Below are positions 46,174-58,328 of a DNA stretch of 64,000 nucleotides, piece by piece; within the stretch, counting starts at the first letter, position 1, and every line of letters starts with the position of its first letter. Source of the DNA: Lathyrus oleraceus (taxonomy: Eukaryota; Streptophyta; Magnoliopsida; Fabales; Fabaceae); the NCBI RefSeq assembly GCF_024323335.1, contig NC_066585.1, positions 186,550,184-186,614,183 of the forward strand, in the 5' to 3' direction. The position numbers and the translations under genes are program-made. The notes under the pieces are model-generated. The model made no database searches. It saw only the letters and a program-made list of their open reading frames with translations, and was not told the DNA's origin.

Positions 46174-47335
46174 AGAAGAGACATGTTGACTCCCATATTG
46201 AAATGTCTTGAAGAAAAAGAGGAAATGTGTATATTCTCCTTGAAGTACACGAGGTAAAAGTTGGACAACATTTAGGCGCACAAGCGTTGGCCAAGAAATT
46301 CTTCATAGTAGAATATGTTTGGCTATCCATGGTCAAGAACACCAAAGAATAAGTGAAGAGGTTCAATCAATGTCAAAGATGTGGGGACTTTCATAATGAA
46401 ACCCCGTTAGAGTTGCACGAGCTAAGTCCACTACTGTCATTCTCTCTATTGGGTATGGACATCCTTTTTCCACCCCCCAGAGCATCGGACTAACTTAAGT
46501 ACCTAATAGTAGCAGTCGATTACTTCACCAAGTGGGTGGAAGTTGAAGCTCTAGGAAAAATCTTGGAGCCAAATGTCTTGAAGTTCTTTAAGATAAGTAT
46601 CATGACCATGTTTGGAATCCCTCAAGCCATCATAATAGACAATGTAACCCAATTCACAGACAAATACCTGAGGGTCTTGCTGGAAAGGTTAAAGGTAAAA
46701 CAACATTTCACATTAGTAGAACACTCACAGAAGAAAGGAAAAGCAAAAGCTGCAAATTATATGCTATTGAGATGGCTGAAAAGAAAACTGCAAACTGCCA
46801 AGGGAAAATGGGCGTATGAGTTCCCCCATGTCCTTTGGGCGTACCAAACAAATCCCCATTCAATGATCGATGAAACCCCTTATCAATTGACATATGGAAC
46901 TTGACATGTCATATTGATAGAGGTTAAAGGACTAAGTCGGACAACGACACACCCTTTATCCTATGAAGACAATAAATAATCAATCAGAGAAGAAATTGAC
47001 TTCCTCAAAGAACATGAAGTATGCTTTCTTTACAAGCACTGTCATTAAATAAGTTATTGCAACACAATACAATAAGCTTGCCCTACCTAGAGAATTCCAA
47101 GTTGGGTACCTCATATTAATACGGACCGATGTGGGGGGAAAGAATGGCAGGGACGTGAAGCTTGCATCCAATTGGGAAAGACCGTACATAGTCCAAGTCA
47201 ACACTGAGAAATGAGCGTACACCTTAGAGACTTTGATGGCAGAACCAATTCTGAGAATCTAGAACGCCACTAAACTCAAAAGGTATTTTAGTCGAAACCA
47301 TTTATGTAAAAAGCTAAGGGTGAAGGACTTGGTTA
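46174..47335 (+). pseudogene. Integrase of Tat-like relic, catalytic Glu replaced
   Basis: The finger remnant CQRCGDFHNE lies near 46370. The core runs from VDYFTKWVEVEAL (near 46520, first D) through IIDNVTQFTDK (near 46630, second D). The third position reads GKAKAANYM (near 46740), where GxxEAAN is expected, so Glu is replaced by Lys. The conserved WAYQTNPHS...ETPYQLTYGT block follows (near 46840-46900) and ends at a TGA. The rest to 47335 is a broken C-terminal part. Inactive by both stops and the active-site change. Confidence 0.75.
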
Positions 47336-47703
47336 TCACTTATGTAACAATTTCGGCCCAGAGAGCACACTGATCCACCACGTTACTCGCAAAGCATGGA
47401 CATTATCTTAGTCTAGTGTATAGAAGTTCTAAATCAAATATCCATAAGACAGATCTCTGTATTCCTTGCCAATATATTATCAATTTATTATAGCCACCCA
47501 ACTATATAAGATTGAAACACGCCATTTCTAATGTACATTTTAAATTCAAACTTTATTCATTTATCTTACTCTCATACTAACTTGGGCATTGAAGTGCTAA
47601 CCTTAAAGGTTAATTCCTCTTTCACAACACTAGATGCTTAAGTCTACCATTACAATCCATAGTCTTTGATCACCGATCAATTTTGATTCCCTCATGGAAC
47701 ATT
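47336..47703 (+). repeat. Second LTR-like segment of the Tat-like relic
   Basis: Follows the integrase remnant and ends in a segment similar to 43285-43403. It is followed by the primer-site-like TTGTCGTCTGTGGGAA at 47706. The left limit is approximate. Confidence 0.45.
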
Positions 47704-48221
47704 GTTGTCGTCTGTGGGAATCGACATCTGATTCCCATGTTCTCCAAGTTTGAACATTCATATCTCCAATCACTTAACTAAAGCTTACTCATCCTAGAAG
47801 TTAAGGTCTCTCGAATTTTAACCATAAACCTCTATTTTTATCCCCTTCGACCTAAGATCAACACCTCTCCTCAAATATCTAACAGATCCACCAGCAATGG
47901 CAAATTCCCTATCCACTCACTCCGCCGCACAATGTGAGGCAGTTGCAACTGCTCGAGCTGCAAGATATCCATTACCTCCTCCACAGAATAGTGATGATCA
48001 AATCATCATAAACACTTAATGGGCACCACCACATCAAGATCTCGTTTAGCCTCTCTCGTTTGTAGTTTATACTCCACAACTTCAGCAAGGTGAATCGTCA
48101 TTCATGCCTCCAGTACCACCGGTGGTATCAAGACCATAGGAATTACCTAGACTCCAGTCTTTGTAAGCCAACCTCGGTGTGTGAGGCTCTAATGAACTAT
48201 GACATAGTGTTTATAACATGG
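47704..48221 (+). pseudogene. Leader and gag start of a further Tat-like copy, cut by Ogre B
   Basis: Behind the second LTR the sequence does not leave the element but begins another leader. At 47897 an ATG opens a gag-like N-terminus (MANSLSTHSAAQCEAVATAR, Pro-rich after residue 24) with TAA at 48017-48019 and further stops. It is truncated at 48221 by the Ogre B LTR. This suggests an LTR-internal-LTR-internal tandem, or two related insertions. Gag identity is tentative. Confidence 0.4.
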
Positions 48222-49265
48222 TGTAGCGGTGTATTCGTTACCATTGGAGATATTGACTAAATCCAAGATAAATCATACAAAGTCGAGTCGCCATCGCACT
48301 TCTATTTATCCAAAGGAATGGTTAGAAAGCGAACAAAAACCTAAAAAGTTTTACAAATAAAACTAGTAAAAGAAGGTCAGAGATCTGGGTAAGGGGGTTA
48401 GTTATACAATGGGAAGGTGTTAGGCACCTAATGCATCCTAGGTACTCCTAGGGAGCCTTTTTCACGCTTGTTGCAAAGGTTATTGTTTATGAAAATTATT
48501 TGTGCAAACATGATTGAAGAGATGAGAAAAGAATATACAAGTTTATTTACATTTTGTGTTTGGATGGATGAACCCATTGCCTACGTACCCTCTTATGAAA
48601 AGATTAGGATCAAAACCTCGTAGTTCGGGTAAAAAATTTCAAAACAAATGAGTGGATTGATTGGTCCAAAAGCCTTAAGGTCTTTTGTTATCAAAGGGAG
48701 AAAACTCAACCTGAAAAAACCACAAGTCCACCATGTGATGACAGCTTCGACATGCTAGTGAGGGGTTAGCCCTATAATAAGCATGGAAGGCTTACAATCC
48801 AATCACTAAGGACAAAGGTGAGCATTATATCTACCACAAAGATAACTCAAACCTAATAGCAAAAGGTTATGAAAAATTTGATTAAGAAGTGATCATTGAA
48901 ACCACAAAAGAAGCATTTGAGTGGGTTGTGTTTACCAATTAGAAGTATGTACAAAAATGGTCAAAGTTGACTTAAAGATTCAATTCACAATGAGTGTTAT
49001 GAAAAGAAAGTTTGAAAATCAAAAGCCTAAGGCTTAGGTTTCTAATGTTGGAAACAAGTCAAATGTTTGCACAAAAATTGTTTTTGGTTTGAGGTTAGGA
49101 TGGAGAAGAAAAGGTTAAAGGTGAGAGGTAAGGGATGAAACACATCAGGAGTTCCTCTCTTGAGATCATATGTAGATGATCCAAGTAGATTCCTTTGGAA
49201 TAGACAAGCACAAGGTAAAAGCAATCACAACAAGGCTCAAAAGAGATCAAACAAAAGGAAACAAG

Positions 49266-49455
49266 ATGCCAATATATGGACTTACACCCAACTCCTGTCA
49301 ACAAAACGGAAACAGAATGCCAATATATGGACTTAAATCTGACTCCTAACAACAAAACGGAAACAGAATGCCAATATATGGACTTAGATCCGACTCCAAA
49401 CAAACAAATGGAAACAGAATGCCAATATATGGACTTAGATCCGACTCCAAACCAC
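49266..49455. repeat. 51-bp minisatellite in Ogre B LTR, about 3.7 copies
   Basis: Copies start at 49266, 49317, 49368 and 49419 with ATGCCAATATATGGACTTA, exactly 51 bp apart. The last is partial. Because 51 is a multiple of three, the array stays open in several frames on both strands (137 codons on minus, 70 and 61 on plus). These repetitive peptides are an artefact of the array. Confidence 0.93.
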
Positions 49456-52102
49456 AAACATGCATCAAAAGCAAACATGCAAAAGTAAACAATGCAAACA
49501 ATGATCACACACTATATACAAACAAGAGGCTTCAAACCAAGGGTGGGCTTTAGTCAAGAGGGGTCATATCAACCTCGACAAACAAGCCAAACTGTACAAA
49601 GGTAATTTGTAGCTCTTAACCACTAACATTGAGAGTTAGGGTGAAGCTGATCAAAGATGGAGATGAGGATGAGACCTCATGCTCTTAACCCTGGCCTGGG
49701 TGAGCTCATGATAAAGAAAGCGTGGGGATCTAGAAAGAGGGATCCTATTCCACTTGACAGACACTGGACAAAGATCTTGGGTGCATGTTCAGGAGCATCA
49801 GCACGTAGTGCGAGCATAATGAACGACTCACTGAATAACGGGGGATTGATTGCTAATCCCTTTTATTCGTCAATTGCCTCTTCACTTAGGAGGACTTATC
49901 AAGTAACATGGCTCACTTGGAGGTCTTTGGCACAAATGTAAACAATCACAAACAGAGCCTCTTAAGGAGAACTTCAGCCAAATACCTGCCAAAAAGGTGA
50001 CAGGACTTCCAGACTACATGGAGTAAGAGAATAGCTACCTAAGTGGTGTATCAACCACAATCCAAAGCTCAAGCAAGAGCTAAAAGCAAGCAACTAATGT
50101 ACCTGTACAAAAGCTAAACAGTTAATATCTCAGACAAACAATCAGAAAACAAACAGAGAAAACATCCAACTGTTACACAATTCAATGAGCAATGGTCAAG
50201 CATTCAAATGAAGCAATGAGCTCAACTCATCAACTCAAACTCATACAAAACACAAAGAAGTCAGAACACAATCCAATTTGCATCTCAAAAGGTGAGCAAC
50301 TCAACCATTAATGCTAAGTGTCCAAACCTGAAACACAAGTCAAGGTTAGTTCATGTACAAAACACTAGTGCAAAGACTAGGTTCAAAACCAAACCAAATG
50401 ATCAAAACAGAAGTCAATCTTTCACATATTGCACATTCAATCATTCAATAAAATTTCCTCAAAAGGACCAACATCAATGCACAAAGCAAGTAGCTCAAAT
50501 GATCAATGTAAAGCAAAGGCAAGCAAAGGTGCACAAAATGGACATCCAAATTAGAAAATCCAAATCAAAACAAAAAAGCATCCAATGGCCATGAAATTTT
50601 TTATGCAAGTTACTCATGTTATGAACAAGCAATGTACAAAAAATCAAATCCAGAAGAGCTCAAATGATAGGTGAACAAAAATGCAAAAATTGAATGCCAA
50701 AAATGTGACACAAATTGTCACACTACATCTTTATGTGTCAAAAACAATGAATACAAATGAGAAAAAATTCAAACCAGTGCTCAAAAATTCATATCACATG
50801 TGAAGATCAAGCATACAAAAATTCAGATCAATTGGATCAAGGATGAAGATTTCACAAAACAATGAATGTAACATGTCAATTTGGCATAAGGTTCAATCAA
50901 AAATTTTCAAATAAAAATCCAGAAACAAACAATTCATGAAAATAATCCTATAAAAAACTAGACATCAAAACAAGATTATGAAAAAAAATTGGAGTCAATT
51001 TGGAGCATTTTACTATTTCTTATGATTTTTTAAAGATGAACAAAATAATATGAAATATTAAAATGAAATGGAGGGAAATAAAATTTGAATTAAAATCAGG
51101 AATATTCATGACCATTGGATCAGGCGCGAAAACAAATCAAGCGGACCAGATTTGAACATGTAAAATGCAGAGTTTCATTAATACAGTCTGCGTGCCACTA
51201 AGCATTCAATATACACACATGGCAGGTCAAAGCAGCATGGACCAATCATTATCACACATAAGCGAACACATGGAAGCGCACATCAGCCAAATGAAACGAA
51301 GCGTTTCATTAATCCTAGTCACTAGCACATTCATCAGTCAAAGCAAATGTGGCATGGTCAAACAGATAACATCCAATGGAACGGACATGCAAGCGCCTAC
51401 ATCAGCATACACGGTGGACAAAACCCTAACAAACCAGACGACGGTAACAACCGTCTTCTCCGGCCATCCAGGCGGCGGAGATCAAATTTTTTTTTCCAGA
51501 AATGCATGGATTGTACATCATTCGAACCGTCTCTCATCATATATCTCAATTATCATATTAATTTCATCTGAATCATCATATATCGCACGGATCGAAGAGA
51601 AACATAATCACACTCAAAAATTCCAATTCATCATACAAACTCATTAATCATCCATTTTAAGATCTAAACATATCAGCATGCTCCTCTAAGCAGGATCTAC
51701 ACAATCATATCAAGAAAATAGCAAAATGAGAGGATCGAATTTTCACTTACTTGAAATGCAGTGCTAAAAAATCGTGCTCTCAAGCTCTCAAACTCTCCAG
51801 ATCTTCTTCCTGAACCTTGCTTTGAAGCTTTGTGCACAAAGAAGCAATTGAAAACACTCAAATCCAACTCAATTTCAGAACTCCATCTTCATGTTCATGC
51901 ACTCGATCTGCCTGAAAACTAGCTCAATTGTCCAAACCAAGGGATGAATCTTGCTCAGAATTCCACAAGGATCATGAATATGCAAAGAGATTGAAGGTTT
52001 GTATGAAGAAATTTGAATTTTCGAAGAGAGAGAATTTGGAGGGAATTTGGAGAATTTTGAGATTTGAATTCTGTTATTCTCTCAATTACAGTTAGGGTTT
52101 GC

Positions 52103-52110
52103 TATTTATA
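52103..52110 (-). promoter_or_regulatory. TATA box of Ogre B LTR
   Basis: TATAAATA on the minus strand, 1134 bp from the LTR start, in the same surroundings as in the left Ogre LTR. Confidence 0.6.
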
Positions 52111-54234
52111 TGGTGTGCTAATCATGCTGCTAATCCAATTAAGCCTTGGTTAATCAAGATTAGTGAAATATGGATCAATTTGCAAAAATGCAAAAGTGAG
52201 GTAGCATGGCCATGTAGCACGTGAACAGTACCCATGCAAGCTTCAACTTCACTTAAAACCAACCAATAAACATGATGGAAGTGGTATTTTGCTTGTAGCT
52301 TAAGCCAAATTTGAATTATTAAATTTCCCTCCATTTGGCACATGTATGAACAAGTGATCATGTGAGCTTCTTCCAGGCATGGTAATGGTTCATTTGAAAA
52401 GTATTGGTCATGAGGAGTATTTTGCAAAAAGAATGGACCAAATTGGAGTTTTGAATCAAAAGTTATGTCACTTTGAACTTCCATGCACACTTTGTAATCA
52501 TTTGGCCATAACTTCTCAACCAATCATCAGATTGACATGATATAGGACTTTTTGGAAATGGGAGAGAAAGATCTACAACTTTTATGTTCACCAAAAATCC
52601 ATTCAAAGCTTCTTTGATGTTGATAAGTCAAGTTGAATGTGGACCAGAAACTTGCCATTTTTGGAAACTTGAAATTACAGGTCACTTTCCATTTTTGGAA
52701 ACTTTTGCCATGACTTCAAAATCTTCAAGATAGATGTTTGAAATGACAAATGAACTTTGTTTGAACATGATTGAGGTGTTTAACTTCATCTCCCCAACCT
52801 CAAAGTCCTTAGTTGACTGCATAGTTGACTATTTGGTCTTCAGATGACTTGGAATGCCTTAATGAACTTGAGCCTGTACCACTTGATGAAATGGCTTCAA
52901 AATGAAACCCTAGCTCAATGTAAGCTCTTTGTAATGATCATGTGGTCCTTATATCAAGAAAATGTCTCATCTCTTGCACAAAGGATGCTCTTGAAGTGCT
53001 TGACCTGTGATTGCCTAAGCTACAAACAAAAAGTGAAAATGACATATTTTTGTGCTTTTGGTTAGTGAAAAAAACATGAAAAGCAATGATATACAATACA
53101 AGCATGCCTGGTGATCTCAAATCACTCACAAGGAGATCCCACCCAAAGGGAAAGGAAGCCAAGATGCTCAATGATCCTTGAGGCTATGCAATGCAATGCT
53201 TATGATGCCATGAGGGATCTTAGGGAAAAAATTGGGGTCTTACAGATGCCCCTATTTAAGGTCATTCTAGCCGGAGAAGTGAAGGTTAAAATCTTCGTCT
53301 CGACGAGATAGAATGGGCTTAAATAATAACAGAGAGACAAATTTTGGTCCCTGAAAGACCTCATGATGCAAATGTATGTATGCAAAACAAACCAGTTCTT
53401 GTGGGGATATGTGTCCACAAAGAAGAAAAGACATCGGAAAAAAGACAATACATAGGAGTACTACACTCATTAAGGAATATAGACTCTAACGGGGACTCTC
53501 ATGGGGATAGAAAAGAAATGCGTGAGCAGGTCACGACTCAAATTCGGGGAGTAAAGGACTGACACCGCGTGAATAGGTCACGACTCAGAACTGGGGAGAA
53601 GAGTTTCCAAAGGGAATAAATCCTATTGGAAAGACTCGAGCTGACTCAAAAATGCGTGTATTGGGGAATATGCCAACACAGCAACACTATCCACAACGGA
53701 TACTTCGGATAAAAATCCGGACTCAGGCTGGGGAAAGATATGAACAAAAGATCCCTGCCGGGAAATGCATGTATTGGGGAAAACGCCAACATAGCAAAAA
53801 GGAGAATCACAACAGAAACTCCACTGGGGAAATCTGAAAAGAGTATCCAGGGGAAGCAAAGGGATGAGGTGTTACCGGTTACTGGGTAACAAGCTCAATG
53901 AGACATGTGATCTGATCACCGGGTGGGGTGAGAGAACGACAAGCTCGGGAAGAATGAATATCTAAGACCGGTATAAGGGTGAGAGATATCAATCAACCAA
54001 ACATCTGAGGAAGACCTAAAAAAGGTGTATTTCACTCAGGAAAATCTGACTCCACAGGGGACCAAGGGCATAATAGGGAGCAGAAAGGAAGGAACACCAG
54101 GGATACCGGTTACTGGGTATATAATAGGTGACCGACCAAGACGTGAATTGGTGTGTGTTCCAAAACACTCATCATCCTGAAGAAAGCAGAAACGCAAACT
54201 TGTTTATAGGATGGACATTCGATTCCACAAAGGG

Positions 54235-54966
54235 AAACACGAATCTTACTCGACTGAGGAAGAGCAAAAGACTTCAACTGAAGAGTGCATGAGATATATT
54301 ATCTATTGCCGTCAAAACGTAGATAATATACTCGCATGGAAGATTATCCACAACCGGTTAGTAGGTTAATAAAGGATAAATCGACCGAAAGGAAGAGGCA
54401 TCGGGATACCAAAACTAGGTATATAATGATGACCAATTCAGGAGAGAAACAATCGTTACCAACAACAATAGGGTAGACGAGAGATGACTCAAGGGGATAA
54501 ATTGTGTAAACAAAGCAATTATCCAAGCAAATGGGGGGAAAATCAACACCGAATATATTGGATGAAGATAACTGTCCAAGAGATGCGATTCCAAAACAGG
54601 AATACGAATCTTACTCAATTGGGGAAAGACCAAAAGGTTTCAACCAAAGAGTGCATGAGATATATTATCTATTGCCGTCAAAACATAGATAATATACTCG
54701 CATGGAAGATTATCCATAATCGGTTACAGGGTTAATGAAGGATAAATCATCCGAAAAGAAAGGCATCGGGATACCAAAACTAGGTATATACTGATGACCA
54801 ATCAAAGGGAGCAACAAACAATCATTATCAACAAAGGATAAATGAGAGCTGACTCACTGGGTATACATTGACGAAAGCAACGATCCAGGAGACACATCCC
54901 CGGTTACTGAGAGATATGCTCAAAAAGCAGGGGAGTAACAGACATCACCGGCAAATGGTAAATGAA
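54235..54966. repeat. About 366-bp direct duplication in Ogre B 3' UTR
   Basis: The anchor GAGTGCATGAGATATATTAT occurs at 54283 and again at 54649. Flanking sequence on both sides matches, including CATCGGGATACC and the CTAGGTATATA stretch. Ogre A has a single copy near 5250-5460. The exact limits are approximate. Confidence 0.8.
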
Positions 54967-54976
54967 AGAGGACCCA

Positions 54977-55075
54977 CTGGGGATAAAATTGCTTACTCAG
55001 AGCAATTATCCACAAGAAGGAGGAAACCCGCTGGGGATAAAATTGCTTACTCAGAGCAATTATCCGAAAAGGGGG
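54977..55075. repeat. 54-bp tandem duplication in Ogre B 3' UTR
   Basis: CTGGGGATAAAATTGCTTAC starts at 54977 and 55031, followed in both by TCAGAGCAATTATCC. More diverged relatives are near 54495 and 55180. The ACTCAGAGCAATTATCC-type core is the local building block of this UTR. Confidence 0.8.
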
Positions 55076-56233
55076 AAGGAATATCAATATCGAATACTGG
55101 ATAATGATAACCATCAAAGAGGGGATTACATCTACCGAATACTGGGTAGAAAACCACAAACTCAGCCAGGGATAAGATGAATGATTGCCGATTACTGAGC
55201 AATTATTCATTTATGCCACGGGGGAGCACAAACTCCGATGGGGAGGGAACAATGGGATTTACAACTACCGGATACAAGGTAGCAAACCACAAACTCCGTC
55301 GGCGACTTCACTGGGGAATAAGGTGAATAATTTACTGATTACTGATCAATTATTCATCTACCACAGGGAAGCACCAGAAACAGTCACAAAAGCCAATTTA
55401 GGATCAAACCAAAAAGGCAAACCGAATCAAGACTCATCCTAATGAGGATATAACTCAATAGGGAAACCCATCCCAATATATGTGTTGGGAGGAAACGGAA
55501 ACAACCGTCGTCCACGAGGATATAACTCAGTGGGGAAATGGCAGGAAAGATAAACACTTTCTGCTTAAGGGGCTGACTCTACATGGAGGGATCAGACACC
55601 GACATCTGCTTGGGGAGAAATATACCACCAAATAGCAGGAGACAACAAACAAAGATATATGACAAAGAATGCAACATGAATATCTGAATGTTATGATTAT
55701 GCATGTATATGCGTGATTTATGTTTGATGAATGCTGACAAACAGACATATCTAACACAAACAGGTCCAGGAATCAACCACCCGATACTACATCTCAAGAG
55801 AGAAAGCTAGGATCATCGGAGAATATACAATCTGCCGGGATCAGAGACAACAACATCACTGCAGGGATGAATCATCAGTCTCAGCTGGGAAAAAGGTTCA
55901 TTGCACGGGCAGAAACTGCCACAAAAGCAACTCCAAGCCACTCCACTAGGAAATCCACCTGATGGAGAAAAGATCGCACAAGTAGAATTTGCCACACAAG
56001 CAACTCTACTATGGATCAGAGATATCAGGAAACACCAAATCTCTGTGGGGGAATGAACAACAAACATTCCAACTGGGAACCGGATCACGGCGCCAAACAA
56101 GTTCTGCTGAGGGAACCACTCCGTCGGGGAAATGATCAAAAAGAGGTAATGGATCTCTGTGGGGATACAACCACCAACCAGAAGCTCCCAAGGGTCAAAC
56201 GAACCAAGAGCTCTCACCTGCTGAGGGGGAAGG

Positions 56234-58168
56234 TGTAACACCCTTCTAAAATACCCCAAATATTTAATTTAAATAACAACATATATCAATCAGAGTAAAT
56301 ATGCAATTAAGGGTGTCACACAATTACTTCACACCATTCACCATGATAACTGTCATGCTCTTTTATTAATTCAAAACATAAAGCATTTGCACAATACGCA
56401 GCGGATAGAGCTTAAATCAATCATGCAAAACATGTAGCATATTACATGTAAACTGGTTCACAACCAACAATAAAACATTTAAAACATCCCATCCCGATGT
56501 TACATCTACCAGAGCATGACCCACTAAGGAACTACACTAGACTTCAAGCACTAGCTCCTACCCAATCACTGCTCGTTACCTGAAAAATAGTTGTAAGGGT
56601 GAGTTCCTCAATCGATATAATAAGCATTATAAAATATCATGCAATGTTAAGTAATTTAACACATTTCATCACCCTAATCATAGCACACATTCAGTAACGG
56701 CACATCAACTCAAACATCATACTCAACACCAACATAAAGCACACGTATAATCTCAATTCATGCTCAACACCAACACAAAACACACTTATAATATTGGAAT
56801 ACATCCATTCATATTATACGCCATACATACACTATGCAATGAGACTCCATGCATGCGGTACCGACTATTCGTGAACATATAGTTCAACTTCACCGACCAA
56901 ATCCAGGTACGGCTACCAAGCTCACTAGTCCCACTCATTTGAGACCTAGTGACTCACATCACTAATTCCTCACCATGGGAATTAGCTACCACCCCAAGGG
57001 CCATGCTATGCACGCTAATCACCTAGCATGCAACATCAACAACAGTCCAAAATGACTAACATCACTAATTCCTCACCATGGGAATTAGCTACCACCATAA
57101 AGGCCACATTATGCTATGCCAAATCACCTAGCATGCAACATCAACAACAATCCACAATGGACATATGCTCACACTCTAAGCCATAAAACAGTCCATCCAC
57201 AATTACATACATAATATATACATTCACAACATTATGCATATTTTCACACATCATCAGCATATTTATCACATAATTATATCATGTCATGCCAAATAATTCA
57301 GTCACAGTATTAGCACACTCTACTAATACCTATCCTACTCAAAACAACGAGAAATAATCCCTACTATATCACACACCGATATAGGCCAATCACCAATTTT
57401 GTTCACAACATTAAAATATTAATTTTTCACTTTTCCAACAGTGTTAACCGGTTAACGCCCTGGGTTAACCGGTTAACGCAGCACAGAACACGCTTTCTGG
57501 CAAAATTCAACAGTGTTAACCGGTTAACGCCCTGGGTTAACCGGTTAACGCAGACAGAACAGCAATATTTTCACAACCCACAACAGTGTTAACCGGTTAA
57601 CGCCCTGGGTTAACCGGTTAACGCAAGCAAAACAGCAATACCTCACAATTCCTAACAGTGTTAACCGGTTAACACCCTGGGTTAACCGGTTAATGCAAGA
57701 CAGAAAGCTGTTCCTGCGCTAACACGGAGCAGAATGCAGAATTCTCCGCATTTTCCGCCGTTGGAGGACTTCCGGACCTCCGATTCCGATTCCGTAAAAA
57801 GCTATACGTTCGGGAAATCACAACTCATACAAATACAGATTCAATTACAGTTTTCACATCATCTATTCATCACAATTTTTCAACATTCATAATCCAATTA
57901 GGGTCAAATCAACGGCTTATCACTACCCATTACATGTTAACCCATAATACCCATTAAACGACGATAAACCCCCCTTACCTGAGTTAATCCGGCAATCCTT
58001 TAGCCTCAAGCTCTTCTCTTCTCCAACCTTCTTCCTCTTGCTCTGCCTCTTTGCCCTTTTCCTCTTTTCAGCCGCTTCTCTGCTTTCACATGAAAACTCT
58101 TTTTACCAAAATGGAACTCTTTTTTCCTTATTTCCAACTTATATATATTTTCCAATAATTATTATTCC

Positions 58169-58199
<31 letters not shown>

Positions 58200-58287
58200 T
58201 TCCAATAATTCCAATTATTTAATTAAATTAATAAATATAATATTAACTTAAATTAAATAATTATCTTATTTTTATCGGGGTGTTACA
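56234..58287 (-). repeat. C2 3' LTR, 2054 bp
   Basis: Ends TGTAACA and TGTTACA. It is related to the C1 LTR on both sides but has a different central module (about 57370-57900). It contains an approximately 103-bp direct duplication (starts 56964 and 57067, each with AATTCCTCACCATGGGAATT), the GTTAACCGGTTAAC array and an ATA/ATT trinucleotide run near 58165-58200. Confidence 0.95.
57443..57694. repeat. Four-unit paired-palindrome array (GTTAACCGGTTAAC) in C2 LTR
   Basis: Palindromes start at 57443/57464, 57515/57536, 57588/57609 and 57660/57681. Each pair is exactly 21 bp apart and units repeat at 72, 73 and 72 bp. The 7-nt loops are GCCCTGG three times and ACCCTGG once. Flanks CAGT before and GCA after agree with the copia array at 27237-27491, as does the inter-unit text (GACAGAACAGCAA versus GGCAGAAAACAA). 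The last 14-mer ends in T. The matching array of the right LTR would begin near 64035, just outside the window. Confidence 0.92.
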
Positions 58288-58300
58288 ACTCTCCCCCACT
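58288..58300 (-). other. C2 polypurine tract
   Basis: Element-sense AGTGGGGGAGAGT directly before the 3' LTR, identical to C1. Confidence 0.9.
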
Positions 58301-58328
58301 AAAAGAGTTTTCGTCCTCGAAACATACC

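Larger units (their letters stand above)
43120..47703 (+). mobile_element. Old Tat-lineage Ty3/gypsy element, decayed, lacking gag
   Basis: Plus-strand remnant with LTR-like edges, protease, RT, RNase H and integrase in the gypsy order. The region after the 5' LTR-like end moves within about 260 bp to the protease, so gag is deleted. The integrase tail (WAYQTNPHS...ETPYQLTYGT) is typical of the Tat group. Stops and frameshifts are frequent throughout, so it is much older than C1, C2 and the copia element. The LTR limits are uncertain. Confidence 0.7.
48222..53244 (-). repeat. Ogre B 3' LTR, 5023 bp, complete
   Basis: Plus-strand limits are TGTAGCGG at 48222 and GTCTTACA at 53244. It shares its first 850 bp with the Ogre A 5' LTR and most of the rest with the left Ogre A LTR. 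It carries a 51-bp minisatellite (49266-49455) absent from the others and a TATAAATA at 52103-52110 (minus). No gene is supported over the 5 kb. Confidence 0.9.
48222..56233 (-). mobile_element. Ogre B: 3' part of a second Ogre element, interrupted by C2
   Basis: Minus-strand Ogre. A complete 3' LTR (48222-53244) is followed on the right by its 3' UTR (53245-56233), which aligns with the 3' UTR of Ogre A. The coding part would lie beyond C2, outside the window. Insertion point on the left is CATGG|TGTAGCGG; the second copy of any duplication is not visible. Confidence 0.88.
53245..56233 (-). other. Ogre B 3' UTR, repeat-rich, non-coding
   Basis: Starts with the presumed polypurine site (53245-53262, element sense ...AAATAGGGGCATC). 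It continues with degenerate short repeats containing CCGGTTACTGGGTA and TGGGGATA. It aligns in order with 4359-6300 of Ogre A but contains an extra 366-bp duplication and a 54-bp duplication. The small frames here are not genes. Confidence 0.75.

Noticed and set aside
49095..49508. 137-codon frame with KSIYWHSVS repeats
   Set aside because: Created by the 51-bp minisatellite, whose period is a multiple of three, in a non-coding LTR.
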